A DNA stretch of 43,407 bases from Prochlorococcus sp. AG-388-F11 (lineage in GTDB: Bacteria; Cyanobacteriota; Cyanobacteriia; PCC-6307; Cyanobiaceae). Position 1 is the stretch's first letter, and each line of letters starts with the position of its first letter. Of this stretch, positions 7,792 through 15,558 are shown in pieces. Below the pieces are notes generated by a model. It worked only from the letters and a program-made list of their open reading frames with translations. It was not told where the DNA came from and did not search any database. The DNA lies in NCBI GenBank assembly GCA_003279845.1, contig QCGP01000011.1, positions 1 to 43,407 of the forward strand. The letters run 5' to 3'. Both the position numbers and the translations under genes were made by a program.

Positions 7792-8415
7792 TCAAGAACC
7801 TTTTCTATAAATTATTGAAAAATTATTTGCAGGCATACTAATAATGTCTTCTTGATAAAAACCATTTTTTTTACTCTCATCACAAACTTCCTCAAGATTT
7901 CTAATACCCCAAAGATCATTTTGGATTTTCAATGAATTGTCGAAAAAATAATTACTTTCACTTGTATGCTTATTACAAATTTTAAATGGCCCATACAATA
8001 TCAAAAATTGTCCCTTATTTAGTAATTTTCCTGACTCTCTAAAGAGTGCTACAGTACAAGACCACTCTGCTACATGAATCATATTTATAGAGACTATTCC
8101 TTGCAAAGAGTTCGCTATTCTCAATGGGATTTTCCAAGGAATTTTTTCTACATGAATCTCAAGAGGCCGGGGCATTATCTTAATTAAGTCTTCATATTCA
8201 ATCCAAGATCTTATACTTTTTCTATGTATTAACTCTGGATCACTTGTTTGCCAAATAATTTCAGGAAAGCGTTTTTGAAAAACTACTCCATGTTCACCGC
8301 TGCCACTCCCGATTTCCAATACTGAACCTTTTTTTATAATTCTGGATAGTACATCACCAATGCAGTCTCTATTTCTTTGAGTTGCCGAAAAAAAAAGTCT
8401 TCTATCCAAAATCAA
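7792..8415 (-). CDS. DUF938 SAM-dependent methyltransferase-like protein
   Basis: 207 aa. The N-terminal FSATQRNRDCIGDVL matches the DUF938 signature (A-x-x-R-N-R-x-x-I), followed by the SAM-binding glycine motif VLEIGSGSGEHG, an acidic residue in the TSDPE segment, and the motif-IV-like region NMIHVAEWSC. The late LNKGQFLILYGPFK strand is also typical. Members of this family are class-I methyltransferase folds with unknown substrates. The gene is convergent with the previous one. Confidence 0.82.
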   Translation of the reverse strand: MILDRRLFFSATQRNRDCIGDVLSRIIKKGSVLEIGSGSGEHGVVFQKRFPEIIWQTSDPELIHRKSIRSWIEYEDLIKIMPRPLEIHVEKIPWKIPLRIANSLQGIVSINMIHVAEWSCTVALFRESGKLLNKGQFLILYGPFKICNKHTSESNYFFDNSLKIQNDLWGIRNLEEVCDESKKNGFYQEDIISMPANNFSIIYRKGS

Positions 8416-8459
8416 AAAAAGTGGGCGCTTCAGTAAAAAAATAATTTTAAAATCATTTA

Positions 8460-8624
8460 TTATTTAACCTTTCTCAATTTAGGAGTCTTGAAAAACATTA
8501 TTTTAAGGCTAAAGAATAATATTGAAATTGTAAGAGCAGGCAAGATATAAAGTATTAAATCAGAACTCATTAGAGAAGGAATTCTTCCAAAAATTAAATG
8601 CATGTAATAAGTCGCGAATGACAT
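8460..8624 (-). CDS. Small membrane protein (54 aa)
   Basis: Minus-strand ORF MSFATYYMHLIFGRIPS, then a membrane helix (LILYILPALTISILFFSL) and a basic tail KTPKLRKVK. One, perhaps two, hydrophobic segments. It lies 45 bases upstream of the methyltransferase on the same strand and may be cotranscribed with it. No family recognised. Confidence 0.5.
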   Translation of the reverse strand: MSFATYYMHLIFGRIPSLMSSDLILYILPALTISILFFSLKIMFFKTPKLRKVK

Positions 8625-8700
8625 AAATTCAAATATATCTAATTTATTAATAGCAATTATTTGAATTCAAAAACTACTTTTAGTCAAAAACTTAAATTTT

Positions 8701-8795
8701 AAAAAAAAGAGTCAGCCTGTATCCCTACTAGCTGACTCAAATAATATATTAATTTAAATAACCTCTAAATGAGGATATACCTCTAAAAAAAAAAA
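8701..8795 (-). ncRNA. Candidate small RNA with strong terminator
   Basis: At 8709-8738 is a perfect 8-bp stem GAGTCAGC/GCTGACTC with a 14-base loop containing GTAGGGATAC. Read on the minus strand it is followed by eight T (8708-8701), a textbook intrinsic terminator. No minus-strand ORF ends there: the nearest gene on that strand to the right starts at 10119. A -10-like TATAAACT at 8801-8808 would start a short RNA near 8795, and a small GAGG/CCTC hairpin lies inside. The terminator loop resembles that of the candidate RNA near 10.4 kb. Confidence 0.4.
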
Positions 8796-8984
8796 CCAAT
8801 AGTTTATATTTATTTTGCTTCAAATTTAAAAAAAAATAACAAAAATAAAAACACCATTAGCGTATATTTCGATACATATATGTAGCAGTTTTTAAAATAT
8901 CTCTGACTTGAAAACAATAATCTCGCATTTTCTTTACATTAGTAAATAAATATGTTATATTTGTTAACAATTAACAAAATAAAA

Positions 8985-9092
8985 ATGACTCCAGAAGCAG
9001 AACGTTTTAACGGTTGGGCAGCAATGTTAGGTTTCGTTGCGGCTGTTGGTGCCTATGTCACAACAGGTCAGATCATCCCAGGTTGGTTCTAA
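8985..9092 (+). CDS. hli: High-light-inducible protein, short form (35 aa)
   Basis: MTPEAERFNGWAAMLGFVAA and the C-terminal TTGQIIPGWF. This is a one-helix Hli/Scp protein of the LHC superfamily: the E-x-x-N-x-x-x-A-M-x-G motif binds chlorophyll and holds helix pairs together. Hli proteins protect photosystems under excess light. The product is shorter than usual because the N-terminal extension is almost absent. Its stop TAA shares one base with the ATG of the next hli (TAATG), so the two are translationally coupled. Confidence 0.85.
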   Translation: MTPEAERFNGWAAMLGFVAAVGAYVTTGQIIPGWF

Positions 9093-9232
9093 TGATAAAT
9101 AACGAACCAAAAATTATTGAAAAAGAAAAGATTGTTGCTGAAAAGCTTAATGGTAGATTTGCAATGTTAGGTTTTGTTGCTCTAGTTGGTGCATATCTAA
9201 CAACAGGTCAAATCATACCAGGTTTTATCTAA
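9092..9232 (+). CDS. hli: High-light-inducible protein (46 aa)
   Basis: From ATG 9092: MINNEPKIIEKEKIVAEKLN, GRFAMLGFVALVGAYL and TTGQIIPGFI. The Hli motif E-K-L-N-G-R-F-A-M-L-G is complete. The frame is open further upstream, but that part is the other frame of the first hli; the ATG overlapping the preceding stop is the natural start. The two hli genes form a bicistron closed by a terminator at 9253-9285. Confidence 0.88.
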   Translation: MINNEPKIIEKEKIVAEKLNGRFAMLGFVALVGAYLTTGQIIPGFI

Positions 9233-9252
9233 TACAAATTTTTACTTCTTTA

Positions 9253-9285
9253 AAGGCCTTATTTATTTTAAATAGGGCTTTTTTT
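9253..9285 (+). terminator. Intrinsic terminator after the hli pair
   Basis: AAGGCCTTATTT, a short loop, AAATAGGGCTT and a run of seven T, beginning 20 bases after the hli stop codon. The stem has one mismatch. The position and T-run fit termination of the two-gene transcript. Confidence 0.65.
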
Positions 9286-9481
9286 ATTGATAATAAATGT
9301 TTTTTATTGATTGACGTTTGAATAATCCTATTTCGAACATTATGAAATGCTAAAGATCAGTATAAAAAAACTCTATGTCATTTCTAAATATTTGATTTAT
9401 AGTGATTTTTTTTGGTCTAGAGATTAAAACATGTCTAACCTTGGGTTGTACATACTGTCATAGTCAATTTTACTAATCTAA

Positions 9482-9598
9482 ATTGGTGCAATAAACTCTC
9501 AAACTAAGAAAGTTTATAAGCATAATATTAAAGAATTTTATTTCCCTGCTGGAGATAGAAGATTTAAAATAAACCATATTAAAAAGTATTATAAATAA
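9482..9598 (+). other. Open stretch without a normal start (possible gene remnant)
   Basis: In the gap 9286-9669 one frame is open for 38 codons and reads protein-like: KKVYKHNIKEFYFPAGDR, then RFKINHIKKYYK and TAA 9596-9598. There is no ATG, GTG or TTG in frame, and a stop lies just before it. It may be the end of a broken gene or use an unusual start. I see nothing else to support in this gap. Confidence 0.25.
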
Positions 9599-9669
9599 GA
9601 AATATAATTTTTTAAACTTAAATTTATTTATTTATTGATGCTATTTTAACAAGATAATAAAAGAATTTA

Positions 9670-9804
9670 ATGAGAGTAAAGCTTGAACCTGATACAGCAT
9701 TTATTGGTAAAAAATTTGCATATCTATTTCTAGGCATAATATTTGGACTTAACTCTATAACTTTTATTTGGTTTTTTTTATTTTCAAATTTAAAATTAAA
9801 CTAG
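9670..9804 (+). CDS. Small membrane protein (44 aa)
   Basis: MRVKLEPDTAFIGKKFAYLF continues into a long hydrophobic helix (LGIIFGLNSITFIWFFLF) and ends SNLKLN. One strongly hydrophobic span, basic N-terminus inside. It lies between hli genes of opposite strands. No family recognised; a partner role for pigment proteins is only a guess from its neighbours. Confidence 0.5.
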   Translation: MRVKLEPDTAFIGKKFAYLFLGIIFGLNSITFIWFFLFSNLKLN

Positions 9805-9912
9805 GGTAAAAGTATGTAAACAATTGATTTAAATTAAACTTTGACTTTCTTATTTAATACAATTTAATTTCATATATTTACTAAAAGGTTTATAAATATA
9901 GTAATTTATAAA

Positions 9913-10119
9913 CTAAAAAATTCCTGGAATTATCTGTCCTGTTGTGACGTAGGCACCTATTAGTGCAACGAAACCGACCATAGCCCATCTACCATTAACT
10001 TTTTCTGCATTTTGAGGATATCCATCGTAAGATACAGTTTCATCAATATAAGGTCTAGTTTCTGATGGGAACATATTTTGTCTTCCACCTGATTCAGTAG
10101 TAACTCCTGTTTTCGTCAT
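9913..10119 (-). CDS. hli: High-light-inducible protein (68 aa)
   Basis: MTKTGVTTESGGRQNMFPSE, a hydrophilic N-terminal half, then NAEKVNGRWAMVGFVALIGA and TTGQIIPGIF. The chlorophyll-binding Hli motif E-K-V-N-G-R-W-A-M-V-G is complete. The 68-aa length is normal. The C-terminal TTGQIIPG is shared with both hli genes at 9.0-9.2 kb, pointing to recent duplication or gene conversion among the three. Probably induced by high light like other family members. Confidence 0.9.
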   Translation of the reverse strand: MTKTGVTTESGGRQNMFPSETRPYIDETVSYDGYPQNAEKVNGRWAMVGFVALIGAYVTTGQIIPGIF

Positions 10120-10324
10120 TAAAAATATAATAATTGTTAATTAAAGTAACACAATTATTAACTTATGTAAACCAAAGCCCCTAACGATTAGCCTTTAAGT
10201 ATTCATGCGGTCAACATGTCACATTTTTGTTTAAAAATTTTGACAGTGCAAATTTATTTTCGTTAAATCACTTTTTGCAATCAAATTCGCAGATAAATCT
10301 AAAAAATAAGCATTTATACTCACA

Positions 10325-10342
10325 GTAAGTAATTTTACTTAG
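10325..10342 (+). promoter_or_regulatory. Palindrome with NtcA-type half-sites before the small RNA
   Basis: TAAGTAA-TT-TTACTTA (10326-10341) is a perfect inverted repeat, and the same bases contain GTA-N8-TAC (10325-10338), the NtcA consensus. It overlaps where the -35 region of the small RNA promoter would lie. AT-rich DNA makes GTAN8TAC by chance fairly often, so this is a candidate only. Confidence 0.35.
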
Positions 10343-10354
10343 TAGTATATTTAT

Positions 10355-10446
10355 AGCATTTAGGAAGTGCTTAGCTGGTTAATTTCAGAAAACCTGAATT
10401 AACTTGTTCGTCATGAGCTTGCCTGTGGGATACTTGCAGGCTCTTT
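10355..10446 (+). ncRNA. Candidate small RNA with two stem-loops and terminator
   Basis: No ORF. A first hairpin (TTAATTTCAG, loop AAAAC, CTGAATTAA) is followed by a linker and a second hairpin GAGCTTGC/GCAGGCTC (10415-10443) with loop GTGGGATAC and a short T-run. A -10-like TATATT lies at 10346-10351. Arrangement and size resemble the Yfr2-type RNAs of marine cyanobacteria, but I cannot confirm membership by eye. The GGGATAC loop is shared with the terminator at 8709. Confidence 0.45.
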
Positions 10447-10576
10447 CAATTAAAAAGCAAGTAAATAAACTAAGCGATTGGATAATTTTTTACCTATTGA
10501 ATAAAATCTTAAAAACTGGCAACTAATTTCAATTATTTATTTATTTGCTAGATATAAAATAGACTTAACAAAATTT

Positions 10577-10675
10577 ATGTCCTTAGATTTTATTCTCATT
10601 CCTTCTTGTATTTTGATTATCCTTTTTCTTTTAAATCGAGAAAATATGATCTACAAAAAAAATCGAAAGATTTAG
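10577..10675 (+). CDS. Very small membrane peptide (32 aa)
   Basis: MSLDFILIPSCILIILFLL then NRENMIYKKNRKI: one helix with a positively charged C-terminus. No clear ribosome binding site. Plausible, but could be chance in AT-rich DNA. Confidence 0.3.
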   Translation: MSLDFILIPSCILIILFLLNRENMIYKKNRKI

Positions 10676-10871
10676 TAATAGCATTAGTCTTAAAGTTTAT
10701 TAATAATAAAGATCGAAAACTTTATTTTTTCTGATAATAATAGATATAAAAATAACTAGATTAAGATAAGTTTGAATCATTACAGATTTAGAAGGAATAC
10801 TATGTAAGCTTTTTTCTTGAAATTAATTTGTCCCAATATAGTTTTGAATTATTGATTTGATTTAGTTTTTG

Positions 10872-10902
10872 TTGACAGTGTATGCAATTGCATTCATATG
10901 TT
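10872..10902 (+). promoter_or_regulatory. Candidate promoter with palindromic operator
   Basis: TTGACA (10872-10877) and TATGTT (10897-10902) flank the perfect 12-bp palindrome ATGCAATTGCAT (10882-10893). A repressor site in the spacer would block the promoter. It could serve the permease gene at 11109 or a short RNA. The rest of the gap 10676-11108 holds nothing else I can support. Confidence 0.35.
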
Positions 10903-11108
10903 AAAGATTTGTTTTTCATGCTTTAACTCTTTTTTTTAAAGAAACCAAATTTATTCTTTAAAGGCAAGGTAATATAAATTATTTTTATTATTTATTTTGG
11001 TGAAAAAAAATTAAAATATTTTCTTCCTACTTTACAATTTATATTGATCTCTAAATCATTGATATTTATAATCAAAGAAAAGAGTAGTACAAATTAAATA
11101 AATTCCTT

Positions 11109-12314
11109 TTGAAAATTTCAAATCAATCACTAATTAAAAAATGCATCAATAAAATAATTAATCCTTGGTATTCAATTCCTTTAATTGATCGATGGTTATT
11201 GGGACAAATAATACCTCCTATGATATTTGCTATTTCTGCTTTTACAGTTATTTCATTATCTGTTGGGGTAATGTTCGATCTTATAAGGAAAATAGTTGAA
11301 TTTGGTTTACCTTTATTCTTAGCATTAAAAGTTCTTTTTTTTAGTTTACCCAGCTTTTTAGTTTTATCGTTTCCAATGGCAGTTTTGCTTTCTACATTAT
11401 TAGCCTATGGAAAATTATCAAGCAATTCTGAATTATTAGCTTTGAAATCTTTAGGTATTAAAACTTCAAGAATTATTTCTCCAGCTATTGCTCTTTCAAT
11501 ATTTATGACTGGATTGACTTTTTACTTTAATGATAATTTAGTACCTGCAAGTAACAAGTTAGCTGAAACAACATTAAGAGCAGGAATAGGAAGTTCTTTT
11601 AGCGGTGAAACAGGTAAAGACAATATTATGTTTTCCAGGTACGGCTCTAGGATAAATGCATCAAGCAAAAAGGCAACAAAAACCAATACTTACCTCACTC
11701 ATATATTTTATGCTTCATGGTATGAAAATAATATTATGGAGGGCGTTACAGTATTGGATTTTTCAAGGGAAGATTTTCAACAAATCTTAAAAGCAAAAAC
11801 TGGAAAATTTGACAAAAAAAATTCATCTTGGATATTTTCTAATGGAAGTATAGTTTCAATTTCTCCAAGTGGACAAACCACAAATATTCAATTTAAAGAA
11901 TATACATATCCATTCGTCGAGGGGCCTATGGAGTTAGCAAAGGTACCTAAAGATGCCAGTGAAATGACTTTGAAACAGGCTTTAAAAGCAGAAAAAATAT
12001 ATAAAAAAACTGGGAACCTTAAGGAAATAAGAAGAATTCAAGTGAGAATTCAAGAGAAATTCACTCTACCTTTTGCATGCTTAGTATTTGGTTTGATAGG
12101 TAGCAGTTTAGGATCTAAATCTAATTTAAGATCTTCTAAGAGTCAGGGATTTGGATTAAGCGTGATTCTTATATTAATTTATTATGTAATGTCATTTGTA
12201 TTTAGCTCATTTGGAGTAAAAGGATTGTTAAATCCAATTTTTGCAGCTTGGTTGCCTGTATTGATTTCTATGGGAGGTGGAATTTATTTTTTAAGAAGAT
12301 CGAGTTCTTTATAA
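11109..12314 (+). CDS. LptF/LptG (YjgP/YjgQ) family permease
   Basis: 401 aa. The N-terminus (LLGQIIPPMIFAISAFTVIS) and the following helices, with FSLPSFLVLSFPMAVLLSTL, are the hallmark of the YjgP/YjgQ family; a large periplasmic beta domain (about residues 130-290) and three C-terminal helices follow. In the Lpt machine the two permeases work with the ATPase LptB to pull lipopolysaccharide from the inner membrane; cyanobacteria often carry one such permease gene. Start is TTG 11109 with no closer ATG. It stands alone. Which of LptF or LptG it replaces cannot be told from the sequence. Confidence 0.88.
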   Translation: MKISNQSLIKKCINKIINPWYSIPLIDRWLLGQIIPPMIFAISAFTVISLSVGVMFDLIRKIVEFGLPLFLALKVLFFSLPSFLVLSFPMAVLLSTLLAYGKLSSNSELLALKSLGIKTSRIISPAIALSIFMTGLTFYFNDNLVPASNKLAETTLRAGIGSSFSGETGKDNIMFSRYGSRINASSKKATKTNTYLTHIFYASWYENNIMEGVTVLDFSREDFQQILKAKTGKFDKKNSSWIFSNGSIVSISPSGQTTNIQFKEYTYPFVEGPMELAKVPKDASEMTLKQALKAEKIYKKTGNLKEIRRIQVRIQEKFTLPFACLVFGLIGSSLGSKSNLRSSKSQGFGLSVILILIYYVMSFVFSSFGVKGLLNPIFAAWLPVLISMGGGIYFLRRSSSL

Positions 12315-12386
12315 TCCTTGATTAAAAAAAGACTATGAACAATAGAAAAAATTAGCAAGATTATGTTTCAGAGTTTTTAGAAATTT

Positions 12387-12971
12387 TCAAAGTTTATCAA
12401 TTCTTTTATAACCATACCAATCAGGATAATTGTTTTCTTCAATAAAGTTATTATCTGGAGTTAATTCTATTTCCCAATTACCTATTTTTTTTATTAGTTC
12501 ACAATCATCGCAACTAATTAACATTTCTAAGGAGGCAATATCATCTTTATGTTTTTTTTTAAAGCCATTAAGCCATTTAGCTTTGGCTTTATTAATTGCC
12601 TCTAAAGAACTTGAAGCGACAACTAAACCAAATTCATGTTTTTCTTGCATAGAACTTGGATCATAGCCTCCAAGATTGACGAACCATAAATTAATTTTTG
12701 ATTTACTTATATAAGAAAATTTGTGGTTTTTGATTTTCAAATTTTCAACGTTTCTGAGATTTATTTTATAACCATCTATATGTTTTATTTTTTTATAACT
12801 ATCAATATGCAAACTTTTTGAAGATCCAAACCAATACTTTCTTAAAGTATCGTATGTATCCTCAATTTTAGATCCAATAACCCATCTAACATCATGAAGC
12901 TCTATATTAGCCTTTTTTGCTCTACCTCCAAGTACAACCAAATAAAGAAAATTATTTTCTAATTTTTTCAC
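12387..12971 (-). CDS. DUF1543 protein (194 aa)
   Basis: FLYLVVLGGRAKKANIELHD and RWVIGSKIEDTYDTLRKYWF are characteristic of DUF1543, followed by a second, related half with INLWFVNLGGYDPSSMQE and FGLVVASSSLEAINKAKAKW. The internal duplication (LVVLGG ... LH.. / FVNLGGY ... E.H) is typical of the family. Function unknown. The C-terminal region is acidic and ends in WYGYKRIDKL. It is convergent with the permease gene. Confidence 0.82.
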   Translation of the reverse strand: MKKLENNFLYLVVLGGRAKKANIELHDVRWVIGSKIEDTYDTLRKYWFGSSKSLHIDSYKKIKHIDGYKINLRNVENLKIKNHKFSYISKSKINLWFVNLGGYDPSSMQEKHEFGLVVASSSLEAINKAKAKWLNGFKKKHKDDIASLEMLISCDDCELIKKIGNWEIELTPDNNFIEENNYPDWYGYKRIDKL

Positions 12972-13057
12972 TTTTAGTAAATAAAGTTTAGTTTAGACTT
13001 TAATTAAAATTATCAAGATTTACTTTGCGGATTATTCTTACTAGGTAATAAATTCCC

Positions 13058-13201
13058 TTAATTAAACCAACCTTTTTTCTTTGCTTTGACTTTTGGTGAA
13101 GTCTGAACCTTAGGCTCTTCGTCTACTCTACCTTTAATAATCATCAAGGGGACTATTGCCCACAGAGCTAAAAATAATATCCAGAATAGGTAAATGTTCA
13201 T
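13058..13201 (-). CDS. Small single-span membrane protein (47 aa)
   Basis: MNIYLFWILFLALWAIVPLM starts directly with a membrane helix, followed by IIKGRVDEEPK and a Lys-rich tail KVKAKKKGWFN. One span, long basic cytoplasmic tail. It lies upstream of the DUF1543 gene on the same strand, about 90 bases apart. No family recognised. Confidence 0.5.
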   Translation of the reverse strand: MNIYLFWILFLALWAIVPLMIIKGRVDEEPKVQTSPKVKAKKKGWFN

Positions 13202-13379
13202 AATATTAAAAATCAATAAAATAATACTAAAATTAATTAAATAATTTTCGTGAGTTTCTTTTTAAAGTTCTAATTTCGATGTATAATTTATCGTTATTTT
13301 TAATTAGAGCAAATTAATCCTTTATAAATTTCATAAGATAATTTGTTTAACTTCAAAAGTATAAAAGGATTTTAATTTT

Positions 13380-13856
13380 CTAAAAAAAATCATTAATTTC
13401 TTTATTTATAGATTTATATTCGAGATTAATATCTCTAATAAATTCATCTACTTCTTTTTTTATATTTTTATATTCATTTATTTTTTCTTTACTTTTCTTA
13501 TAGAAAATCGATTCAAATTTCCCTGGATTTGCTACCTCAATCCAATATCCTGCTAAACAATAAATTTGGTTTGGAACAAAAGTTACAATAAATAATTTCT
13601 TGGAATTTTTATATTGATCAATTATTTTATTAGCAAAATTACCTTTAGTTTTGTTAGTCCCAAATAGAGTAACATCTTTTGCTAGAGGTCTCAAATTCTT
13701 CGATATATTTTTATTTTTTTCTACTGAATTTCTAGAAATTATTTTTTCTAAAGGATAACAATAATCGAAAATTTTTGTATTTTCTTTTTTTGACGGATAT
13801 ATAGTTATGAAGGAACTAAAAAATAAAAAAGAAGTTAAAAGAAATTTCTTAAACAT
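13380..13856 (-). CDS. Secreted hypothetical protein (158 aa)
   Basis: MFKKFLLTSFLFFSSFITIY is a classical signal peptide, cut probably shortly after residue 20. The mature protein is Lys/Asn-rich with two Cys (DYCYPLEK and QIYCLAGYW) that could form a disulfide in the periplasm, and a C-terminal charged helical part. No domain recognised. It stands alone, with noncoding flanks on both sides. Confidence 0.6.
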   Translation of the reverse strand: MFKKFLLTSFLFFSSFITIYPSKKENTKIFDYCYPLEKIISRNSVEKNKNISKNLRPLAKDVTLFGTNKTKGNFANKIIDQYKNSKKLFIVTFVPNQIYCLAGYWIEVANPGKFESIFYKKSKEKINEYKNIKKEVDEFIRDINLEYKSINKEINDFF

Positions 13857-14049
13857 TTTTAATTTAACTTAAGTTAATTATATAAAAATAAAAGTCAATT
13901 CATAAGTTACTCTTAATTTCCTTTAAAAGATTGATATCAATTAAATAGAATTCTATTCTTTGAGTAAACCCTTTTTGATAAATTTGAAATTATTTCGGAC
14001 TAATAGCGTATTTATAATAGGAATAAAAATTTTTTCTTATAATTGAATT

Positions 14050-14430
14050 ATGAAAAATTCTTTTTTGAAAAATAAAAGTATCAAATATTTTTTAGATTTT
14101 TTTTCAAGAGTATCAATTTCAGCAATATTTATCTCAGCCATACCAGTAAAAATAAATGATTTTGAAAGAACAGTTGAATATATTTCTTCAAAAGGTATTC
14201 CTGAACCAATTTCATCTATTCTTCTAGTGGGGGCCATTATATCTCTTATCTTGGGTTCGGGATTTTTTATATTTGGAAAAAATCAAAAAATCGGTTCAGT
14301 CTTTTTATTACTATTTCTTATTCCAACAACACTAATTTTTCATGTTTTCCCTTTCCATCAAAGAGCAGTGTTTATGAATCTCGGATTGATAGGTGGATTA
14401 ATTATTGCTGCACTAAGGGAACCAAAATAA
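14050..14430 (+). CDS. DoxX-like membrane protein (126 aa)
   Basis: Four predicted helices. The first (FFSRVSISAIFISAIPVKIN), a short amphipathic segment FERTVEYISSKGIP, LLVGAIISLILGSGFFIFG and the final helices with TTLIFHVFPFH correspond to the DoxX/DUF4870-like pattern (R-x-x-x-G/S ... K-x-x-x-F ... G...P ... E/L..G..L..G). DoxX proteins are four-helix membrane proteins often linked to redox or thiosulfate metabolism; a role here cannot be given. Length is normal for the family. Confidence 0.72.
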   Translation: MKNSFLKNKSIKYFLDFFSRVSISAIFISAIPVKINDFERTVEYISSKGIPEPISSILLVGAIISLILGSGFFIFGKNQKIGSVFLLLFLIPTTLIFHVFPFHQRAVFMNLGLIGGLIIAALREPK

Positions 14431-14461
14431 AAAACTTAATTAAAGAAACCATAATATTTTT

Positions 14462-14656
14462 TTATTTTTTCTCTCTTAATTCTGGGAAGCAATTCGCAAT
14501 ATGAATTAATTCATAAACCTCTTTGCTATCGTATTTTTTATTAGGAATTCCACTTCCTACCTCTATTCCACTCTCTTTCATTTTCTTTAATATCAATTTT
14601 TGCCTTTGGATACTAGACAAAGACTTAAATCTTTTTATTCGTTCTTCTTTATTCAC
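14462..14656 (-). CDS. Small basic hypothetical protein (64 aa)
   Basis: MNKEERIKRFKSLSSIQRQK, helical and basic, then a Gly-containing loop (GIEVGSGIPNKKYDSKEV) and a last helix ending in FPELREKK. No membrane segment. No domain recognised. Convergent with the DoxX-like gene (about 30 bases between stops). Confidence 0.55.
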   Translation of the reverse strand: MNKEERIKRFKSLSSIQRQKLILKKMKESGIEVGSGIPNKKYDSKEVYELIHIANCFPELREKK

Positions 14657-14699
14657 AAGATTTTAATTTAGTTAAACTTTATTTTTAAGGTTATATAAA

Positions 14700-14822
14700 T
14701 TAGCGATTCATTATATAAGTAAGAAAGCCAGTAAATGTTAGTAATTTTAATCCAATAAAAAAAGGCAAATATTTTTTGACCTTTTTGCTAACGGGAAGTA
14801 ACTTGTTTAATGAATTTATCAT
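14700..14822 (-). CDS. Small membrane protein (40 aa)
   Basis: MINSLNKLLPVSKKVKKYLP, a basic N-terminal amphipathic part, then one helix FFIGLKLLTFTGFLTYIM and NR. It precedes the 64-aa gene on the same strand by about 43 bases. No family recognised. Confidence 0.45.
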   Translation of the reverse strand: MINSLNKLLPVSKKVKKYLPFFIGLKLLTFTGFLTYIMNR

Positions 14823-14944
14823 GGTTTAAATGACAAAACTAATCTTTCAAACATCCTAACGAATTTTTTTTAAAATTATCCCTGTGCGATTTGTTCATTT
14901 AAGATAGTATATCTAAATTAGAACTTATACTTCCCTTATTTTCT

Positions 14945-15331
14945 ATGAATGATAAAGAAACAATAATTTCATTATTAAATGAGTTTGCTAATCCAAAAAA
15001 AATGGCCTCATTTTTTATTGACAATGCAACTCCAGATTTTTTGTTCATAAGACCGAGTGGTAATCCTATAGATGCAAAAGGATTTGAACAAATTATTACT
15101 GGAGATATAGTTCAAGAAAAGGCAGAAATAACCAAAATTCACCGCTTCGAATTTTTAAGCGAAAATATAGTAATGTGTATTTTTACCCTAGGTTCAAAAT
15201 TCACTTACAAAGGGATACCTAATGATGACTTACCAACAGTTACCTCAATTTTTAAAAAAGTAAATAATGTTTGGAAAATTCACTGGATGCAAAGATCTTC
15301 AGGAAATTCGGATTTATCTTTATGGGATTAG
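14945..15331 (+). CDS. SnoaL/NTF2-like protein (128 aa)
   Basis: The order of predicted elements matches the NTF2-like cone fold: N-terminal helices (KETIISLLNEFANPKKMASF), a segment around DFLFIRPSGNPIDAKGFEQI, then beta strands with FEFLSENIVMCIFTLGSKF and the last WKIHWMQRSSG strand. Family members (SnoaL, DUF4440) are often small lyases or isomerases or have no enzyme activity. The RPSGNPIDAKGFEQI segment is typical of the DUF4440 side. Its stop overlaps the next tiny ORF by ten bases. Confidence 0.65.
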   Translation: MNDKETIISLLNEFANPKKMASFFIDNATPDFLFIRPSGNPIDAKGFEQIITGDIVQEKAEITKIHRFEFLSENIVMCIFTLGSKFTYKGIPNDDLPTVTSIFKKVNNVWKIHWMQRSSGNSDLSLWD

Positions 15332-15411
15332 CAAAGTTAATAGCTCTGTTAATGGTGCTTCTACTTTTAGGCAGCTCTTTTGTAGGTTTAATTAATTATT
15401 TTATAAAATAA
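15322..15411 (+). CDS. Very small membrane peptide, overlaps previous gene (29 aa)
   Basis: MGLAKLIALLMVLLLLGSSF then VGLINYFIK: a single very hydrophobic helix. The ATG lies inside the last codons of the SnoaL-like gene, which implies coupled translation. A regulated membrane peptide or a toxin-like peptide is possible, but nothing in the sequence proves either. Confidence 0.45.
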   Translation: MGLAKLIALLMVLLLLGSSFVGLINYFIK

Positions 15412-15483
15412 ATTCAAAAAAAATACCTAATGTCTATTTTTTTTGGGAAATAATTACTCCTTTATTGCTAAGTAATTTCATTT

Positions 15484-15558
15484 TCAGGTAAAAATAAAAA
15501 CTTTAGAAAGACTAACACCTATATCTAAAGCTAATAAGGCAATTAGTAACTTACTCAT
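15484..15558 (-). CDS. Possible micro-protein (24 aa), ATGA-coupled
   Basis: MSKLLIALLALDIGVSLSKV then FIFT. Its ATG overlaps the stop of an 18-codon ORF just upstream (ATGA). Hydrophobic, could span the membrane. Low confidence because of its length. Confidence 0.25.
   Translation of the reverse strand: MSKLLIALLALDIGVSLSKVFIFT

Noticed and set aside
14037..14237. Minus-strand frame opposite the DoxX-like gene
   Set aside because: The sense strand gives a clear four-helix protein; the mirror frame lacks protein character.
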